50,375 nt of DNA from NCBI GenBank assembly GCA_013298545.1, contig JAAFIA010000029.1:1-50375 (forward strand), given 5' to 3'. This document shows, one piece after another, positions 8,534-17,943 of the stretch; the stretch's first letter is position 1; each line of letters opens with the position of its first letter. The DNA is from Bacteroidota bacterium (GTDB taxonomy: Bacteria > Bacteroidota > Bacteroidia > Palsa-965). Below the pieces are notes generated by a model, which did no database searches, was not told the origin of the DNA, and saw nothing but the letters and a program-made list of their open reading frames with translations. Both the position numbers and the translations under genes were made by a program.

Positions 8534-10738
8534 TTAGTTTCCGTACTCGGAAATGAATTTGATGCGCACCAGTCGGACTTCTTCTTCTGAGTAATCATCT
8601 TCGCCCAATTCATCAAGCGCTGCTTTTAACGAATCGTTTTCAGCTTCGCGGAAGTATTCGATGATGTCCTCTTGCTTGTCGCTATCCATCACATCGTCGA
8701 TGTAGTAATTGATGTTGACACGCGTTCCTGAATGCACGATGCTTTCAATTTCGCTGATCACATCATCAATTTTCAATCCTTTGGCTTCGGCCACATCCAC
8801 CAAATTCAACTTGCGGTCGATGCTTTGAATGATGTGTACTTTGAGACCAGATTTATTGACGATGGATTTTACGAGCATGTCTTGTGGACGCTCAATTTCG
8901 TTTTCTTCAACGTATTTGGAAATGAGGTCGAGGAATGGCGCACCAAATTTTGCGGCTTTACCAGCTCCAACACCATTGATGCGCATGAGTTCATCTTTGG
9001 TGATGGGGTACTGTATCGCCATTTCTTCGAGTGATGTTTCTTGAAAAACAACATAAGGCGGAAGGTTGCGTTTACGGGCTTCTTGGCGGCAGAGATCTTT
9101 CAGCATGGCAAAAAGATTTTCGTCTGCGCCACCCCCGCGCTGCCCGCCCGCCGTTACAATATCATCATCATCGGCATCCGTGCCAATATAATCGTGGTCG
9201 CGGGTAACCGTTATCGGATAAGGCTTTGCTAAGAATGCTTTTCCTGCTTTCGTCAGTTTAAGCAAACCGTAGTTTTCAATGTCTTTCGACAAAAATCCTT
9301 CGAGCACAGCGGTACGTGTTACGGCGTTCCACCAAGCTTCGTTCTTTTCATCGTCAATACCTTTTCCAAAAGAATCGAGTTGATCGTGTTTGTACGATTT
9401 AACCGTAGCTGTAACAATGCCTTGAATAACTTGAATGATGTGCTTGGTTTTGAATTTCTCTTTCACATCGCGAACCGTTTCGAGCACAAGCGTGATGTCT
9501 TCGGTTGCTTCAACTTTGGTTTTCGGATGTTTGCAATTATCGCAGCTATCGCAATTGTCTTGTTTATAGACTTCGCCAAAATAATGCAACAAGACTTTTC
9601 TGCGGCAAGCAGATGACTCGGCGTAAGCAACGGTTTCAAAAAGCAATTGTTTTCCAATTTCCTGTTCGGCAACGGGCTTGCCTTTCATGAATTTTTCGAG
9701 CTTCTGAATATCGTCGTAACTATAAAAAACGAGGCAATTTCCTTCGCCACCATCACGCCCAGCGCGACCCGTTTCTTGGTAGTATCCTTCTAAACTTTTT
9801 GGAATATCGTGGTGAATGACAAAACGCACATCGGGCTTATCAATTCCCATACCGAAGGCAATAGTTGCTACAATGACATCAATTTCTTCCATGAGAAATT
9901 GGTCTTGTGTTTCGGCGCGGGTTTGTGCGTCGAGGCCAGCATGGTACGGACGTGCTTTGACACCATTGACACGAAGCGACTCGGCGAGCTCTTCTACTTT
10001 TTTGCGACTGAGGCAATAGATGATACCCGATTTGCCGGGGTGTTTTTTAACGTATTTGATAACTTCTTTGACAACATCGACTTTGGGTCGTACTTCGTAA
10101 TAGAGGTTACCGCGGTTGAATGAGGATTTGAATACCGCAGCTTCGGTCATGCTCAATGTTTTGAGAATGTCTTGCTGTACTTTGGGCGTAGCGGTAGCGG
10201 TAAGTGCAATGATGGGAACGGTGCCAATGGCTTCGATGATTGGACGAAGACGGCGGTATTCAGGGCGGAAATCGTGGCCCCATTCTGAAATACAATGGGC
10301 TTCATCGATCGCAAAAAACGAAATTTGAATTTCGCGGAAGAACGCTACGTTTTCTTCTTTGGTCAATGATTCAGGCGCAACGTATAAAAGTTTCGTAACA
10401 CCAGCAGAAATATCTTTACGAACTTGTTGAATTTCTGCTTTCGTGAGGGATGAATTGAGCACATGCGCAATGCCATCATCTGTTCCAAAATTGCGAATCG
10501 CATCGACCTGATTTTTCATCAAGGCAATAAGTGGAGAAACAACAATAGCAGTTCCTTCGCTCATCAAAGCGGGCAATTGGTAGCAAAGTGATTTGCCGCC
10601 GCCTGTTGGCATAATGACAAAGGTGTCTTTGCCATCGAGAATGCTGTTGATGATTTCTTCCTGTTGCCCTTTGAATTGATCAAAGCCAAAAAATTTCTGG
10701 AGGCATTCGGTTGGTGTAATACTTTCTGTGTCAATCAT
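8534..10738 (-). CDS. recQ: ATP-dependent DNA helicase RecQ (first paralogue)
   Basis: The 734-residue protein has all RecQ parts. The helicase core shows Walker A MPTGGGKS with Lys49, and IDEAHCISEWGHDFRPEY. The zinc-binding segment is CRRKVLLHYFGEVYKQDNCDSCDNC-like (Cys set near residues 375-400). RQC and HRDC regions follow, the latter around MRINGVGAGKAAKFG. It unwinds DNA 3' to 5' in recombination and repair. The ATG at 10738 is chosen because the upstream extension has no similarity to RecQ. A weaker -7 element lies about 70 nt upstream on the minus strand. A second, diverged RecQ lies near 38 kb. Confidence 0.95.
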   Translation of the reverse strand: MIDTESITPTECLQKFFGFDQFKGQQEEIINSILDGKDTFVIMPTGGGKSLCYQLPALMSEGTAIVVSPLIALMKNQVDAIRNFGTDDGIAHVLNSSLTKAEIQQVRKDISAGVTKLLYVAPESLTKEENVAFFREIQISFFAIDEAHCISEWGHDFRPEYRRLRPIIEAIGTVPIIALTATATPKVQQDILKTLSMTEAAVFKSSFNRGNLYYEVRPKVDVVKEVIKYVKKHPGKSGIIYCLSRKKVEELAESLRVNGVKARPYHAGLDAQTRAETQDQFLMEEIDVIVATIAFGMGIDKPDVRFVIHHDIPKSLEGYYQETGRAGRDGGEGNCLVFYSYDDIQKLEKFMKGKPVAEQEIGKQLLFETVAYAESSACRRKVLLHYFGEVYKQDNCDSCDNCKHPKTKVEATEDITLVLETVRDVKEKFKTKHIIQVIQGIVTATVKSYKHDQLDSFGKGIDDEKNEAWWNAVTRTAVLEGFLSKDIENYGLLKLTKAGKAFLAKPYPITVTRDHDYIGTDADDDDIVTAGGQRGGGADENLFAMLKDLCRQEARKRNLPPYVVFQETSLEEMAIQYPITKDELMRINGVGAGKAAKFGAPFLDLISKYVEENEIERPQDMLVKSIVNKSGLKVHIIQSIDRKLNLVDVAEAKGLKIDDVISEIESIVHSGTRVNINYYIDDVMDSDKQEDIIEYFREAENDSLKAALDELGEDDYSEEEVRLVRIKFISEYGN

Positions 10739-10973
10739 AACGTGATCGCGCGGGAGACGCGATGGTGTAAACGATGAATATGGTGTGGTAGTTAAATGTA
10801 ACGTAAAGATATAATGATTTTTTTTTTCATATCCCAACTTTTCGGAGGTTTTTTTCTATTGTTCTACGAATGGTAAAAATTGTCCGACGAATGTTTCTGT
10901 ATGAGTAAACAGCTTCTTTTGTAGTTTTACGTCTGTTAAATGAACTCTTTTTGAAGAGGCTTAATCTTTTTCT

Positions 10974-11678
10974 GTGGCCCGCATTGCTATTGTTATTCCT
11001 GCGTACAACGAGTCGGCATCGATTGCCGATGTGGTGGCTGATTTGCATCGTGTTGCGCGGGAGCGTGGACTCGATTTGATGCCTGTTGTGGTGAACGATT
11101 GCTCGAAAGACAATACGGGCGAAATTATTGAGGCATTGCCCTGTGTGGCTTTGCATTTACCCGTTAATTTGGGCATTGGCGGTGCGGTACAGACTGGATT
11201 TCGCTATGCGTTTGATAATGGGTTTGATTATGCGATTCAGGTGGATGGCGATGGGCAGCATCCGGCAGATGAAATTCCGAATTTGATCGAAGCGGCAGAA
11301 AAAAATAATTGGGATGTAACCATTGGTTCACGTTTTTTGACGGGCGAAGGCTTTCAGTCCACGTTGATGCGTCGTTCGGGCATTCGTTATTTTATGCGCT
11401 TGAATCGTTTGTTGACAGGTATCACCATTCACGATACCACATCGGGGTTTCGGGTGTTGAATCGGCGTGCGTTGGAGCGGGTGATGCATTATTATCCCGA
11501 CGAGTATCCCGAGCCGGAGGTTTTGGTGATGTATGCGCGGGTGGGGCTGCGGGTGGGGGAAGTTCCGGTTAAAATGCGCGAACGACAAGGCGGAGTTTCT
11601 TCCATCAACATGCGTCGGGCTATTTACTATATGGGTAAAGTAACGTTGGGAACACTTTTTACACGAATTCGTTTTTGA
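10974..11678 (+). CDS. family 2 glycosyltransferase (DPM1-like)
   Basis: The 234-residue protein starts with a GTG codon followed by ARIAIVIPAYNES. It shows VVNDCSKDNT and the DxD motif VDGDGQHP (Asp91, Asp93), with HDTTSGFRVLNR further on. This matches the polyprenyl-phosphate sugar synthase group of GT2 enzymes, which load a sugar from a nucleotide donor onto a lipid carrier. It has no C-terminal membrane segments, so it is a soluble or peripheral enzyme. A TAGTTTTA element near 10922 is a possible promoter. The sugar cannot be predicted. Confidence 0.88.
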   Translation: MARIAIVIPAYNESASIADVVADLHRVARERGLDLMPVVVNDCSKDNTGEIIEALPCVALHLPVNLGIGGAVQTGFRYAFDNGFDYAIQVDGDGQHPADEIPNLIEAAEKNNWDVTIGSRFLTGEGFQSTLMRRSGIRYFMRLNRLLTGITIHDTTSGFRVLNRRALERVMHYYPDEYPEPEVLVMYARVGLRVGEVPVKMRERQGGVSSINMRRAIYYMGKVTLGTLFTRIRF

Positions 11679-11749
11679 ATTTCCGTAACGACGCTGCAAT
11701 AATTTACAGCTAGGTTTCGTTTTATTCCCTCAATCAAGAAATTCTCCTG

Positions 11750-12457
11750 ATGCGTTACCTGTTTTTTATCATGGGTGTTTTGCTGTGCCCTTTTTTAGTT
11801 GCGGCACAGGCAAACGAAGAAACAAAACACAAGAAACTTCCGTGGGGAATCGATTTGCGCTATCATGCCAGCCATGTTTTGATTCAATCGTCACAAGAGG
11901 AAAATGCTGGAACATTTCAAACAAGTAATTTTCTTTCACCCGGAATTGGCGTTTTTGCAAAACCTGTTGAAACAAAATATTTTTCAGTTATCACAGGCAT
12001 GTATTACGAAAATAGAGGAAGTGGCGAGAGTATTTTTATTCGTCCTCCCAGAAGCCACCAAACCATTTTTGCAGCAGATCGTTTTCATTCACTGGTGAAT
12101 GATCTACAAATTCGCGGACACGTTGCTTACAAACAATTTCGGCCCTTTGTTGGTGTTGGCGGAACGCTGACCAGTGTGTTGAAACGCAGTTATGCCAATG
12201 AACAGGATATGGCGTATTGGGAACAGGTTTTCGGAAGTAGTATTGTACGTCCAACAGCTTATCGGACGTTTACGTTTGGTTATGTTTTTGCTGCCGGAAT
12301 CATGTATAACAATACCGTGAGTTTTGAGCTGGCACACCAAACCGATTTACGTCCAGTTCTGAATGAACCGAACGCCATCATGCGACTTGAAACTACTGCA
12401 TTTATTGTGCGATACAACCTGAACGATTTGCTGTCGAAGAAGCAACATAAAAACTAA
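11750..12457 (+). CDS. putative outer-membrane beta-barrel protein
   Basis: The 235-residue product has a signal peptide (MRYLFFIMGVLLCPFLVAAQ) and then alternating aromatic and polar stretches ending in an aromatic-rich strand (ETTAFIVRYNL). This fits the small outer-membrane porin-like fold common in Bacteroidota. A TAGGTTTC element 31 nt upstream is a likely promoter. No substrate or partner is apparent. Confidence 0.65.
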   Translation: MRYLFFIMGVLLCPFLVAAQANEETKHKKLPWGIDLRYHASHVLIQSSQEENAGTFQTSNFLSPGIGVFAKPVETKYFSVITGMYYENRGSGESIFIRPPRSHQTIFAADRFHSLVNDLQIRGHVAYKQFRPFVGVGGTLTSVLKRSYANEQDMAYWEQVFGSSIVRPTAYRTFTFGYVFAAGIMYNNTVSFELAHQTDLRPVLNEPNAIMRLETTAFIVRYNLNDLLSKKQHKN

Positions 12458-12487
12458 AAAGCGATACATTCCGGTATGGCTTTTTTG
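12456..12487. terminator. bidirectional hairpin between convergent genes
   Basis: An imperfect stem built from AAAAAGC/GCTTTTT with inner GATAC/GTAT pairs lies between the outer-membrane gene and phaJ, which face each other. Confidence 0.5.
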
Positions 12488-12511
12488 TTGTGTTGTATAA
12501 ATTAACAGGCT

Positions 12512-12919
12512 TTAAATTTGGGTAACATTCATGACGGTAGCTTCGCCACTAATCACGGTATCACCAGTTGATTTATCCACTACGATGGTTTCTACGTGCA
12601 TGCGGTGTTTTTCTTTGATTACTTCTTTTACCGTCATGCGCACTTCGTAGTCTGTTTCAACATACATCGGACGCATAAAAGACATGCTTTGTTTGAGGTA
12701 AATCGTTCCTTCGCCAGGGAAAAGCGTTCCAAAAATTTTGGAGAAAACACTACCGCCTAAAAAGCCGTGCATGATGGGACGTTTGAACATGGTCGTAGCG
12801 GCATAAGCTTCGTCCAAATGTACCGGATTATTGTCGCCTGTTACGGCGGCAAATTGAGCTACTTCAGCTTGTGTAAAGCGAAAAGTGTGGGTGTAAACGT
12901 ATCCCGTTTCGTACGACAT
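12512..12919 (-). CDS. phaJ: MaoC-like (R)-specific enoyl-CoA hydratase
   Basis: The 135-residue hot-dog-fold protein carries the hydratase 2 motif FAAVTGDNNPVHLDEAYA, with the catalytic Asp29 and His34. PhaJ-type enzymes turn trans-2-enoyl-CoA from beta-oxidation into (R)-3-hydroxyacyl-CoA, the monomer of PHA synthase. phaE and phaC lie 2.3 kb away, on the other strand, which supports this role. The start MSYETGYVYTHTF is preferred because the upstream extension is unlike the family. A related dehydratase in fatty-acid metabolism is the alternative. Confidence 0.8.
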   Translation of the reverse strand: MSYETGYVYTHTFRFTQAEVAQFAAVTGDNNPVHLDEAYAATTMFKRPIMHGFLGGSVFSKIFGTLFPGEGTIYLKQSMSFMRPMYVETDYEVRMTVKEVIKEKHRMHVETIVVDKSTGDTVISGEATVMNVTQI

Positions 12920-13026
12920 AAAATTCAGTTTTTTGTGCGTAGCGAAAATAGGATAATTTAGAAAGCAAGAAAGGTTCAAGCAGCAAGATTTTTTTTATAC
13001 CTTTCGGATTGTTAAAAAACTAACCC

Positions 13027-15015
13027 ATGACCCACTTTACTCCTAAATCGTATTTTTCAAAGTTCCTTCTCGTCTTGAGCTTTGGTTTGTTTTTCCATGT
13101 AGCGCATGCCTGTCACGGGGTAACGCTGGTTGGATTAGTTGCAACCAATACCGGAAATGCGCTCAACATCAACGCCAATTCTGATGCATCGTCATGTGGT
13201 TGCGGTCCATACCACATGGAAGTTGAATTGGTTACCAGCTCGAGTGGTTTTAGCGGTATGCCACCTATTTGGTCGAGCGCGACCTGGAATCAGGCTGGAG
13301 GCTCTTGGTGGCATTCGCTTTTAAACATTCCGAATTACAACCAACAAAACAATTGGCAAGACAACTGTGTCATGGAACCTTATGTAACCATCAGTCTTTC
13401 CTTTGCATCGCTTTGTCCGGGCACCACGTATTACTGGCGTGCGCGCGAGGCCGTAGCATTAGGAACGCCTGGGCCTTGGTCAGCAATATCTTCTTTCACT
13501 ACACCAGGCGGACCGCCTTCTGTCTCGGTAACCGCATCCAGTTCTTCGCCCATTGCTTGTCCCAATACTAGTGTTACGCTTACGGCAAGTCCAAGCGGTT
13601 TGTGTAGCGGCAATTATAGTTATTCGTGGGCACCAACAATCGGTCTCGGAAATCCCAATGCACTAGTTACTTCGGCCAATGTATTGGCTACAACAACTTA
13701 TACGGTTACTGTTACAGACCTTTCACTCAATCTTTCGGCTTCTGCGACTGTTACCGTTGTGGCTGCACAAGCACCTGTCATCATGCCAATGACCATGATT
13801 GAAAGTACGTGTAACGGGGCAACCGGAGTATTGGACGTTATGGTTATTGGTACACCGCCTTATACCTATTTGTGGACACCTTCTAATCAGGTAACACAAC
13901 AGGCAAGCAATCTCGCATCGGGATTGTACACGGTTTCCATCACCGATGGCAATGGGTGCTTTAGTTCGGTTTCCATCACGCTTGGCGATTCTTGTAATTT
14001 TGTTTGGCCCGGCGATGCGAATGATGATGCGGTTGCTAATATGAGCGACATATTGGATATTGCCATTGTCAATGGGGCGATGGGTTCTTCGCGTCCAAAT
14101 GCTTCGCTCAATTGGATTGGTCAGCCTTCAACAGCTTGGGGCCAAACCCTCAACGGCATCGATTATAAATGGATGGATTGCGATGGTAACGGAACCGTCA
14201 ATTTGGTTGATACCAATGCTGTAATTCAGAACTATGGATTTACACACAACAACCGTTACGGCCAAAATCAGTTTAATGCGAGCAACCCTTCGCTCTGGTT
14301 AAATTTCACAACAGATACCTTGTCTGCGGGATCGTCTGGATTTATTGATGTGTATTTGGGCGATGCTCAAATTGCGGCTAGTAGTATTTATGGACTTACG
14401 TTTTCGCTCAATTTCGATGCAACGCAATTGCTTTCGCAAAGCATGGGTGTTGATATTTCCAATTCGTGGCTTGGCGTTGCGGGCAACAATTTAACCTCAG
14501 TAAAATATACGGTTCCGAATTCAGGACAGTTTGACTTAGCGGTAACGCGTTACAACCAAACCTCCGTTTCTGGAAATGGGTTAATTGCGCGTATTCCCTA
14601 CACCTCAACCAATGCCTTGATTGGTTCTGGCAATAGTCTTTCTATTCCATTGTCTGTTACAAATCTTGAAGTGATTGATCATACCGGAAATCCGGTTTCC
14701 GTAAATATTGTTTCGGATACGTTGGTATTGTATGATCCAGGTCCGCTTGGCATCAACACAAATCAATCCGCATTGTCGCTTCCGTTACAGCCTAATCCGG
14801 CGAACGATGTGGTGAATGTGTATTGTACGACAGTAGCAAACGAGAAAAATCAAATTCAGATTTATGATCCAAGTGGTCGTTTGGTTTTTTCGCAAATAGT
14901 GAATCAAGCGGGTTGGTTTGCCTTATCAACGGCTGAATTGCCCGCAGGTATTTACTTGGTTGAATTTGCGAATGGCGCACACATCCAACGCAATCAACTG
15001 GTTGTAACGCATTAA
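13027..15015 (+). CDS. secreted T9SS protein with FN3-like and dockerin-like repeats
   Basis: The 662-residue protein has a signal peptide (to about residue 28), a fibronectin-like N-terminal region and a PKD/SprB-like segment. Two Asp/Asn-rich calcium-loop motifs resembling dockerin repeats follow (GDANDDAVANMSD near 328, DCDGNGTVNLVD near 383). The end is a Por/T9SS type A sorting domain (LQPNPANDVVNVY... LPAGIYLVEF, last 75 residues or so). It should be exported through the type IX system and attached to or released from the surface. A TACCTTTC element lies about 20 nt upstream. It separates phaJ from phaE without an obvious link to PHA. Confidence 0.85.
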   Translation: MTHFTPKSYFSKFLLVLSFGLFFHVAHACHGVTLVGLVATNTGNALNINANSDASSCGCGPYHMEVELVTSSSGFSGMPPIWSSATWNQAGGSWWHSLLNIPNYNQQNNWQDNCVMEPYVTISLSFASLCPGTTYYWRAREAVALGTPGPWSAISSFTTPGGPPSVSVTASSSSPIACPNTSVTLTASPSGLCSGNYSYSWAPTIGLGNPNALVTSANVLATTTYTVTVTDLSLNLSASATVTVVAAQAPVIMPMTMIESTCNGATGVLDVMVIGTPPYTYLWTPSNQVTQQASNLASGLYTVSITDGNGCFSSVSITLGDSCNFVWPGDANDDAVANMSDILDIAIVNGAMGSSRPNASLNWIGQPSTAWGQTLNGIDYKWMDCDGNGTVNLVDTNAVIQNYGFTHNNRYGQNQFNASNPSLWLNFTTDTLSAGSSGFIDVYLGDAQIAASSIYGLTFSLNFDATQLLSQSMGVDISNSWLGVAGNNLTSVKYTVPNSGQFDLAVTRYNQTSVSGNGLIARIPYTSTNALIGSGNSLSIPLSVTNLEVIDHTGNPVSVNIVSDTLVLYDPGPLGINTNQSALSLPLQPNPANDVVNVYCTTVANEKNQIQIYDPSGRLVFSQIVNQAGWFALSTAELPAGIYLVEFANGAHIQRNQLVVTH

Positions 15016-15034
15016 TCCGTAAAGCAAATACATC

Positions 15035-15066
15035 AAGCCTGTAGCCGAATGGTTACAGGCTTTTTT
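15035..15066 (+). terminator. intrinsic terminator
   Basis: The arms AAGCCTGTA and TACAGGCTT are followed by TTTT, 19 nt after the stop codon of the T9SS protein. Confidence 0.85.
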
Positions 15067-15149
15067 AATGCGTATTGCTATTAAATCGCATAAATAATAC
15101 GACGGACATGTAAATTTTACCGACGAATGATTATTTGATGATCTTGCTA

Positions 15150-15179
15150 TTGCTGGATTTGAAAAAAAGTGTACCTTTG
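15150..15179 (+). promoter_or_regulatory. promoter of the phaE-phaC operon
   Basis: TTG (15150-15152), 19 nt, then a perfect -7 element TACCTTTG (15172-15179), 65 nt before the phaE ATG. The leader contains CTGAAAA and TTTTCAG arms that could form a weak hairpin. Confidence 0.7.
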
Positions 15180-15244
15180 CACCCTGAAAAATGGCCTGTT
15201 AACGGTTAATTGGCTTGTTTTCAGATATTTATATAAAAAGCAAC

Positions 15245-16693
15245 ATGGATACTAAAAACTTCTTCGCGGCCTGGCAGGAAACCCAGACCAAACTCATGAA
15301 CAACTGGACCGAAAGTGCCCGTAAAATGCAGGATGCTGTTCGCAATGGTTCTGCTGCTGAACAAGGAGTGAATATCTATCAGGAATGGTTGAATAACCAA
15401 ACTGAAATTACGAAAACGGCTACGGAGCATGCTTCTAAAAATGCATCAGAACTCGGTGGTTTGTTTTCACAAAACGGCGCTACTAAAAACGGTTTCGATT
15501 TCACTACATACTATAACGAGTGGATGAACAATCAACGCGAGTTGATGAATAAAACCGTTTCGCAAATGCAAGACGCATCTAAAAACTTCGGTTTTGCCAT
15601 GCCCAATGCACAAGATTGGTTTACACGCATGCAAGAAATGCAACAGAACATGTGGAATCCGGCTACCAATTGGATGAACAATCCGATGATGAGCAACCCA
15701 TTCAATATGCAGCAAAATCCGATGATGACCAATTGGATGAACCAATCGCAAGAATGGATGAAAAATTTCATGGCTCCTTGGCAGCAACTCGGCGAGAAGC
15801 TGAACGATAAAACCATGAAAGAAGCTTGGGAAAACATGACCAACATGTCGCAAACATGGATGAATTTCTACCAGCAATGGCAGCCCATGTTTAAGCACAT
15901 GACCGAAAATACATGGACACCAGAATCATTCAAAAGTATTTTCAATCCAGAACAATTCCGCACCATGTTTGATAGCCAGTTTAACTGGTCTTCACCTGTT
16001 CATGTAAAAGAATTGTTTCAGCAATACAGCAATTGGATGGAAACTGCGCAAGGATATTCGCGCAACATGATGGAGCAAATGATGGCTAAAATGCCAGAAA
16101 ACGCTCGTCAACTCATGCCATTTTTAGCTTATGGAAATGGTGCAGAAAACAATTCTGTTTTTGCTGCTTACCAACGTGCCATGAACCCACTCGTGCGCTT
16201 GTACGCTCCAGGAAAAGAAAGCGAAATGAACGAATTGTTCAACGCCATGATGGAGAAACTTGCTACTTACGGTAAAAAACTTACTGAGCTTCAGTACCAC
16301 TTATATACCAACGGTGCCCAAACTTGGGAACAGTTTGTAAACGAAGCGCAAGAGCAAATCAAAAAAGGCGTAGATCTGAGCAATACGCAGCAAGTATTCC
16401 AGCAATGGACTGCAAAAAATGAAGAAGCTATGATTGCTCTTTTCCGCAGCGATGCATATTCAAAATTGCAAGGCGAACTTTTGGATTTAGGTCTTGAAAT
16501 TCGTCAGCAACAAGAGAAAATGGTTACGGTTGTTTTGTCGCCATTGCCAATCGTGATGCGCAGCGAAGCCGACGAATTGCACCAAACGATTTACGATTTG
16601 AAAAAACGCCTTCGTGCACTTGAAAAACAAGCTGGTGCAACAGAAGAAGTGAAAGAAACCAAATCGTCGAAGAAGAAAGCTGCAACAGTATAA
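15245..16693 (+). CDS. phaE: class III PHA synthase subunit PhaE-like protein
   Basis: The 482-residue protein is recognised as PhaE-like by its C-terminus, RSEADELHQTIYDLKKRLRALEK near 447-469, and by the phaC gene just downstream. PhaE partners PhaC on PHA granules and is needed for activity. It is clearly longer than the roughly 350-400 residues of better-known PhaE proteins. The extra part is an N-terminal half rich in Trp, Met, Asn and Gln with recurring EWxNNQ-like units (for example YQEWLNNQ, YNEWMNNQ) and runs such as NWMNNPMMSNPF. It probably forms amphipathic helices, like phasins. The ATG at 15245 is chosen over an upstream TTG. The tail is Lys-rich. Confidence 0.82.
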   Translation: MDTKNFFAAWQETQTKLMNNWTESARKMQDAVRNGSAAEQGVNIYQEWLNNQTEITKTATEHASKNASELGGLFSQNGATKNGFDFTTYYNEWMNNQRELMNKTVSQMQDASKNFGFAMPNAQDWFTRMQEMQQNMWNPATNWMNNPMMSNPFNMQQNPMMTNWMNQSQEWMKNFMAPWQQLGEKLNDKTMKEAWENMTNMSQTWMNFYQQWQPMFKHMTENTWTPESFKSIFNPEQFRTMFDSQFNWSSPVHVKELFQQYSNWMETAQGYSRNMMEQMMAKMPENARQLMPFLAYGNGAENNSVFAAYQRAMNPLVRLYAPGKESEMNELFNAMMEKLATYGKKLTELQYHLYTNGAQTWEQFVNEAQEQIKKGVDLSNTQQVFQQWTAKNEEAMIALFRSDAYSKLQGELLDLGLEIRQQQEKMVTVVLSPLPIVMRSEADELHQTIYDLKKRLRALEKQAGATEEVKETKSSKKKAATV

Positions 16694-16701
16694 TTTAAAA
16701 T

Positions 16702-16731
16702 AGCGGCGTTCTTTTTCAGGACGCCGCTTTT
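16702..16731 (+). terminator. hairpin between phaE and phaC
   Basis: The 8-bp arms AGCGGCGT and ACGCCGCT are followed by TTTT in the short gap between the two genes. It may act as a partial terminator or a processing site that gives more PhaE than PhaC. Confidence 0.65.
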
Positions 16732-16747
16732 CAAAATACCCTACACC

Positions 16748-17794
16748 ATGGCTGGAGAAAATATCATCAAGGAAATGACAGATGCTGGAACAAAAATCGT
16801 AACGGGTTACGATAATTTAGTTCGCATCGGAGATGTTGAAGTGGCTACAACGCCTAAGGAACTTGTTTTCCAACAAGACAAAGTAAAATTGTATCGCTAT
16901 ACCCGCGAAACAAAAGCTACTTACAAAACGCCTGTGCTCATTTCGTATGCCTTGGTCAATCGCCACGACATGCTCGATATTCAACCAGATCGTAGCTTTG
17001 TGCGCAACCTGCTTGGCATGGGTATGGATGTTTACATCATTGATTGGGGCTACCCAACACGTGCCGATAAACACCTGACCATGGATGATTACGTCAACTG
17101 GTTTCTCGATGAAATGGTTGATTTTGTGCGCCGCAACAACGGTGTTGAAAAAGTAAATCTGATGGGAATTTGCCAAGGTGGAACACTCAGTACAATTTAT
17201 TCCGCTTTGCATCCCGAGAAAATTGCCAATCTCGTAACACTTGTAACGCCAATTGATTTTTCTACGCCAGACGGATTGCTTTTCCGTTGGGCCAAAGACA
17301 TCAACTTCGATCGCATTGTGGATTCGTATGGTGCTGTTCCAGGTGAATTTTTAAATAATGGTTTTGCCATGTTGAAACCGATGATGCGTGTCAACAAATA
17401 CGCTTCGTTGGTGGACATGATGCAAGACAAAGACAAGTTGATGAATTTCCTCCGCATGGAAAAATGGATCAACGACAGTCCCGATCAAGCTGGCGAATGT
17501 TTCCGTCAGTTTATGAAAGATTTGTACCAAGAAAATAAATTGGTAAAAGGAACTTTAGAAATTGGTGGCCAGCAAGTCAATCTGAAAAAGATTACCATGC
17601 CGGTACTCAATATCTATGCAACCGAAGACCACCTCGTTCCACCAACTGCAACAATTCCGCTCAACGATCACATTGGAAGTAAAGATCATGAGTTGTACAA
17701 ATTCTCTGGCGGACACATTGGTGTTTTTGTTGGTGGAAAATCACAGAAAGAACTCGCGCCTGCCGTAGGCAAATGGCTCAAAGCCCGCGATTAA
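16748..17794 (+). CDS. phaC: class III PHA synthase catalytic subunit
   Basis: The 348-residue alpha/beta-hydrolase-fold protein has the size and order of class III PhaC. The lipase-like box is MGICQGGT with catalytic Cys142. The acid and base are Asp294 in YATEDHLVPP and His323 in SGGHIGVFVG. It polymerises (R)-3-hydroxyacyl-CoA into PHA with release of CoA. It lies 54 nt after phaE. There is no phaA or phaB nearby, so monomers may come from PhaJ, encoded upstream. Confidence 0.93.
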   Translation: MAGENIIKEMTDAGTKIVTGYDNLVRIGDVEVATTPKELVFQQDKVKLYRYTRETKATYKTPVLISYALVNRHDMLDIQPDRSFVRNLLGMGMDVYIIDWGYPTRADKHLTMDDYVNWFLDEMVDFVRRNNGVEKVNLMGICQGGTLSTIYSALHPEKIANLVTLVTPIDFSTPDGLLFRWAKDINFDRIVDSYGAVPGEFLNNGFAMLKPMMRVNKYASLVDMMQDKDKLMNFLRMEKWINDSPDQAGECFRQFMKDLYQENKLVKGTLEIGGQQVNLKKITMPVLNIYATEDHLVPPTATIPLNDHIGSKDHELYKFSGGHIGVFVGGKSQKELAPAVGKWLKARD

Positions 17795-17836
17795 AATATT
17801 GCAGATTGATTTCTGCGCCGATTGCTTGTTTGTTTT

Positions 17837-17880
17837 CACTGGCCTTTTTGCACCGCTCGCAGAAGGCCAGTGTTATTTTT
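17837..17880 (+). terminator. intrinsic terminator of the phaEC operon
   Basis: The arms CACTGGCC and GGCCAGTG enclose a 20-nt loop and are followed by a T-rich tail. Confidence 0.8.
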
Positions 17881-17943
17881 AGGTAGTTTTACGGGTATGA
17901 ATTTTAAAAGCATTTCCTAGTTTCGTCATCAAAATCAAACCCT

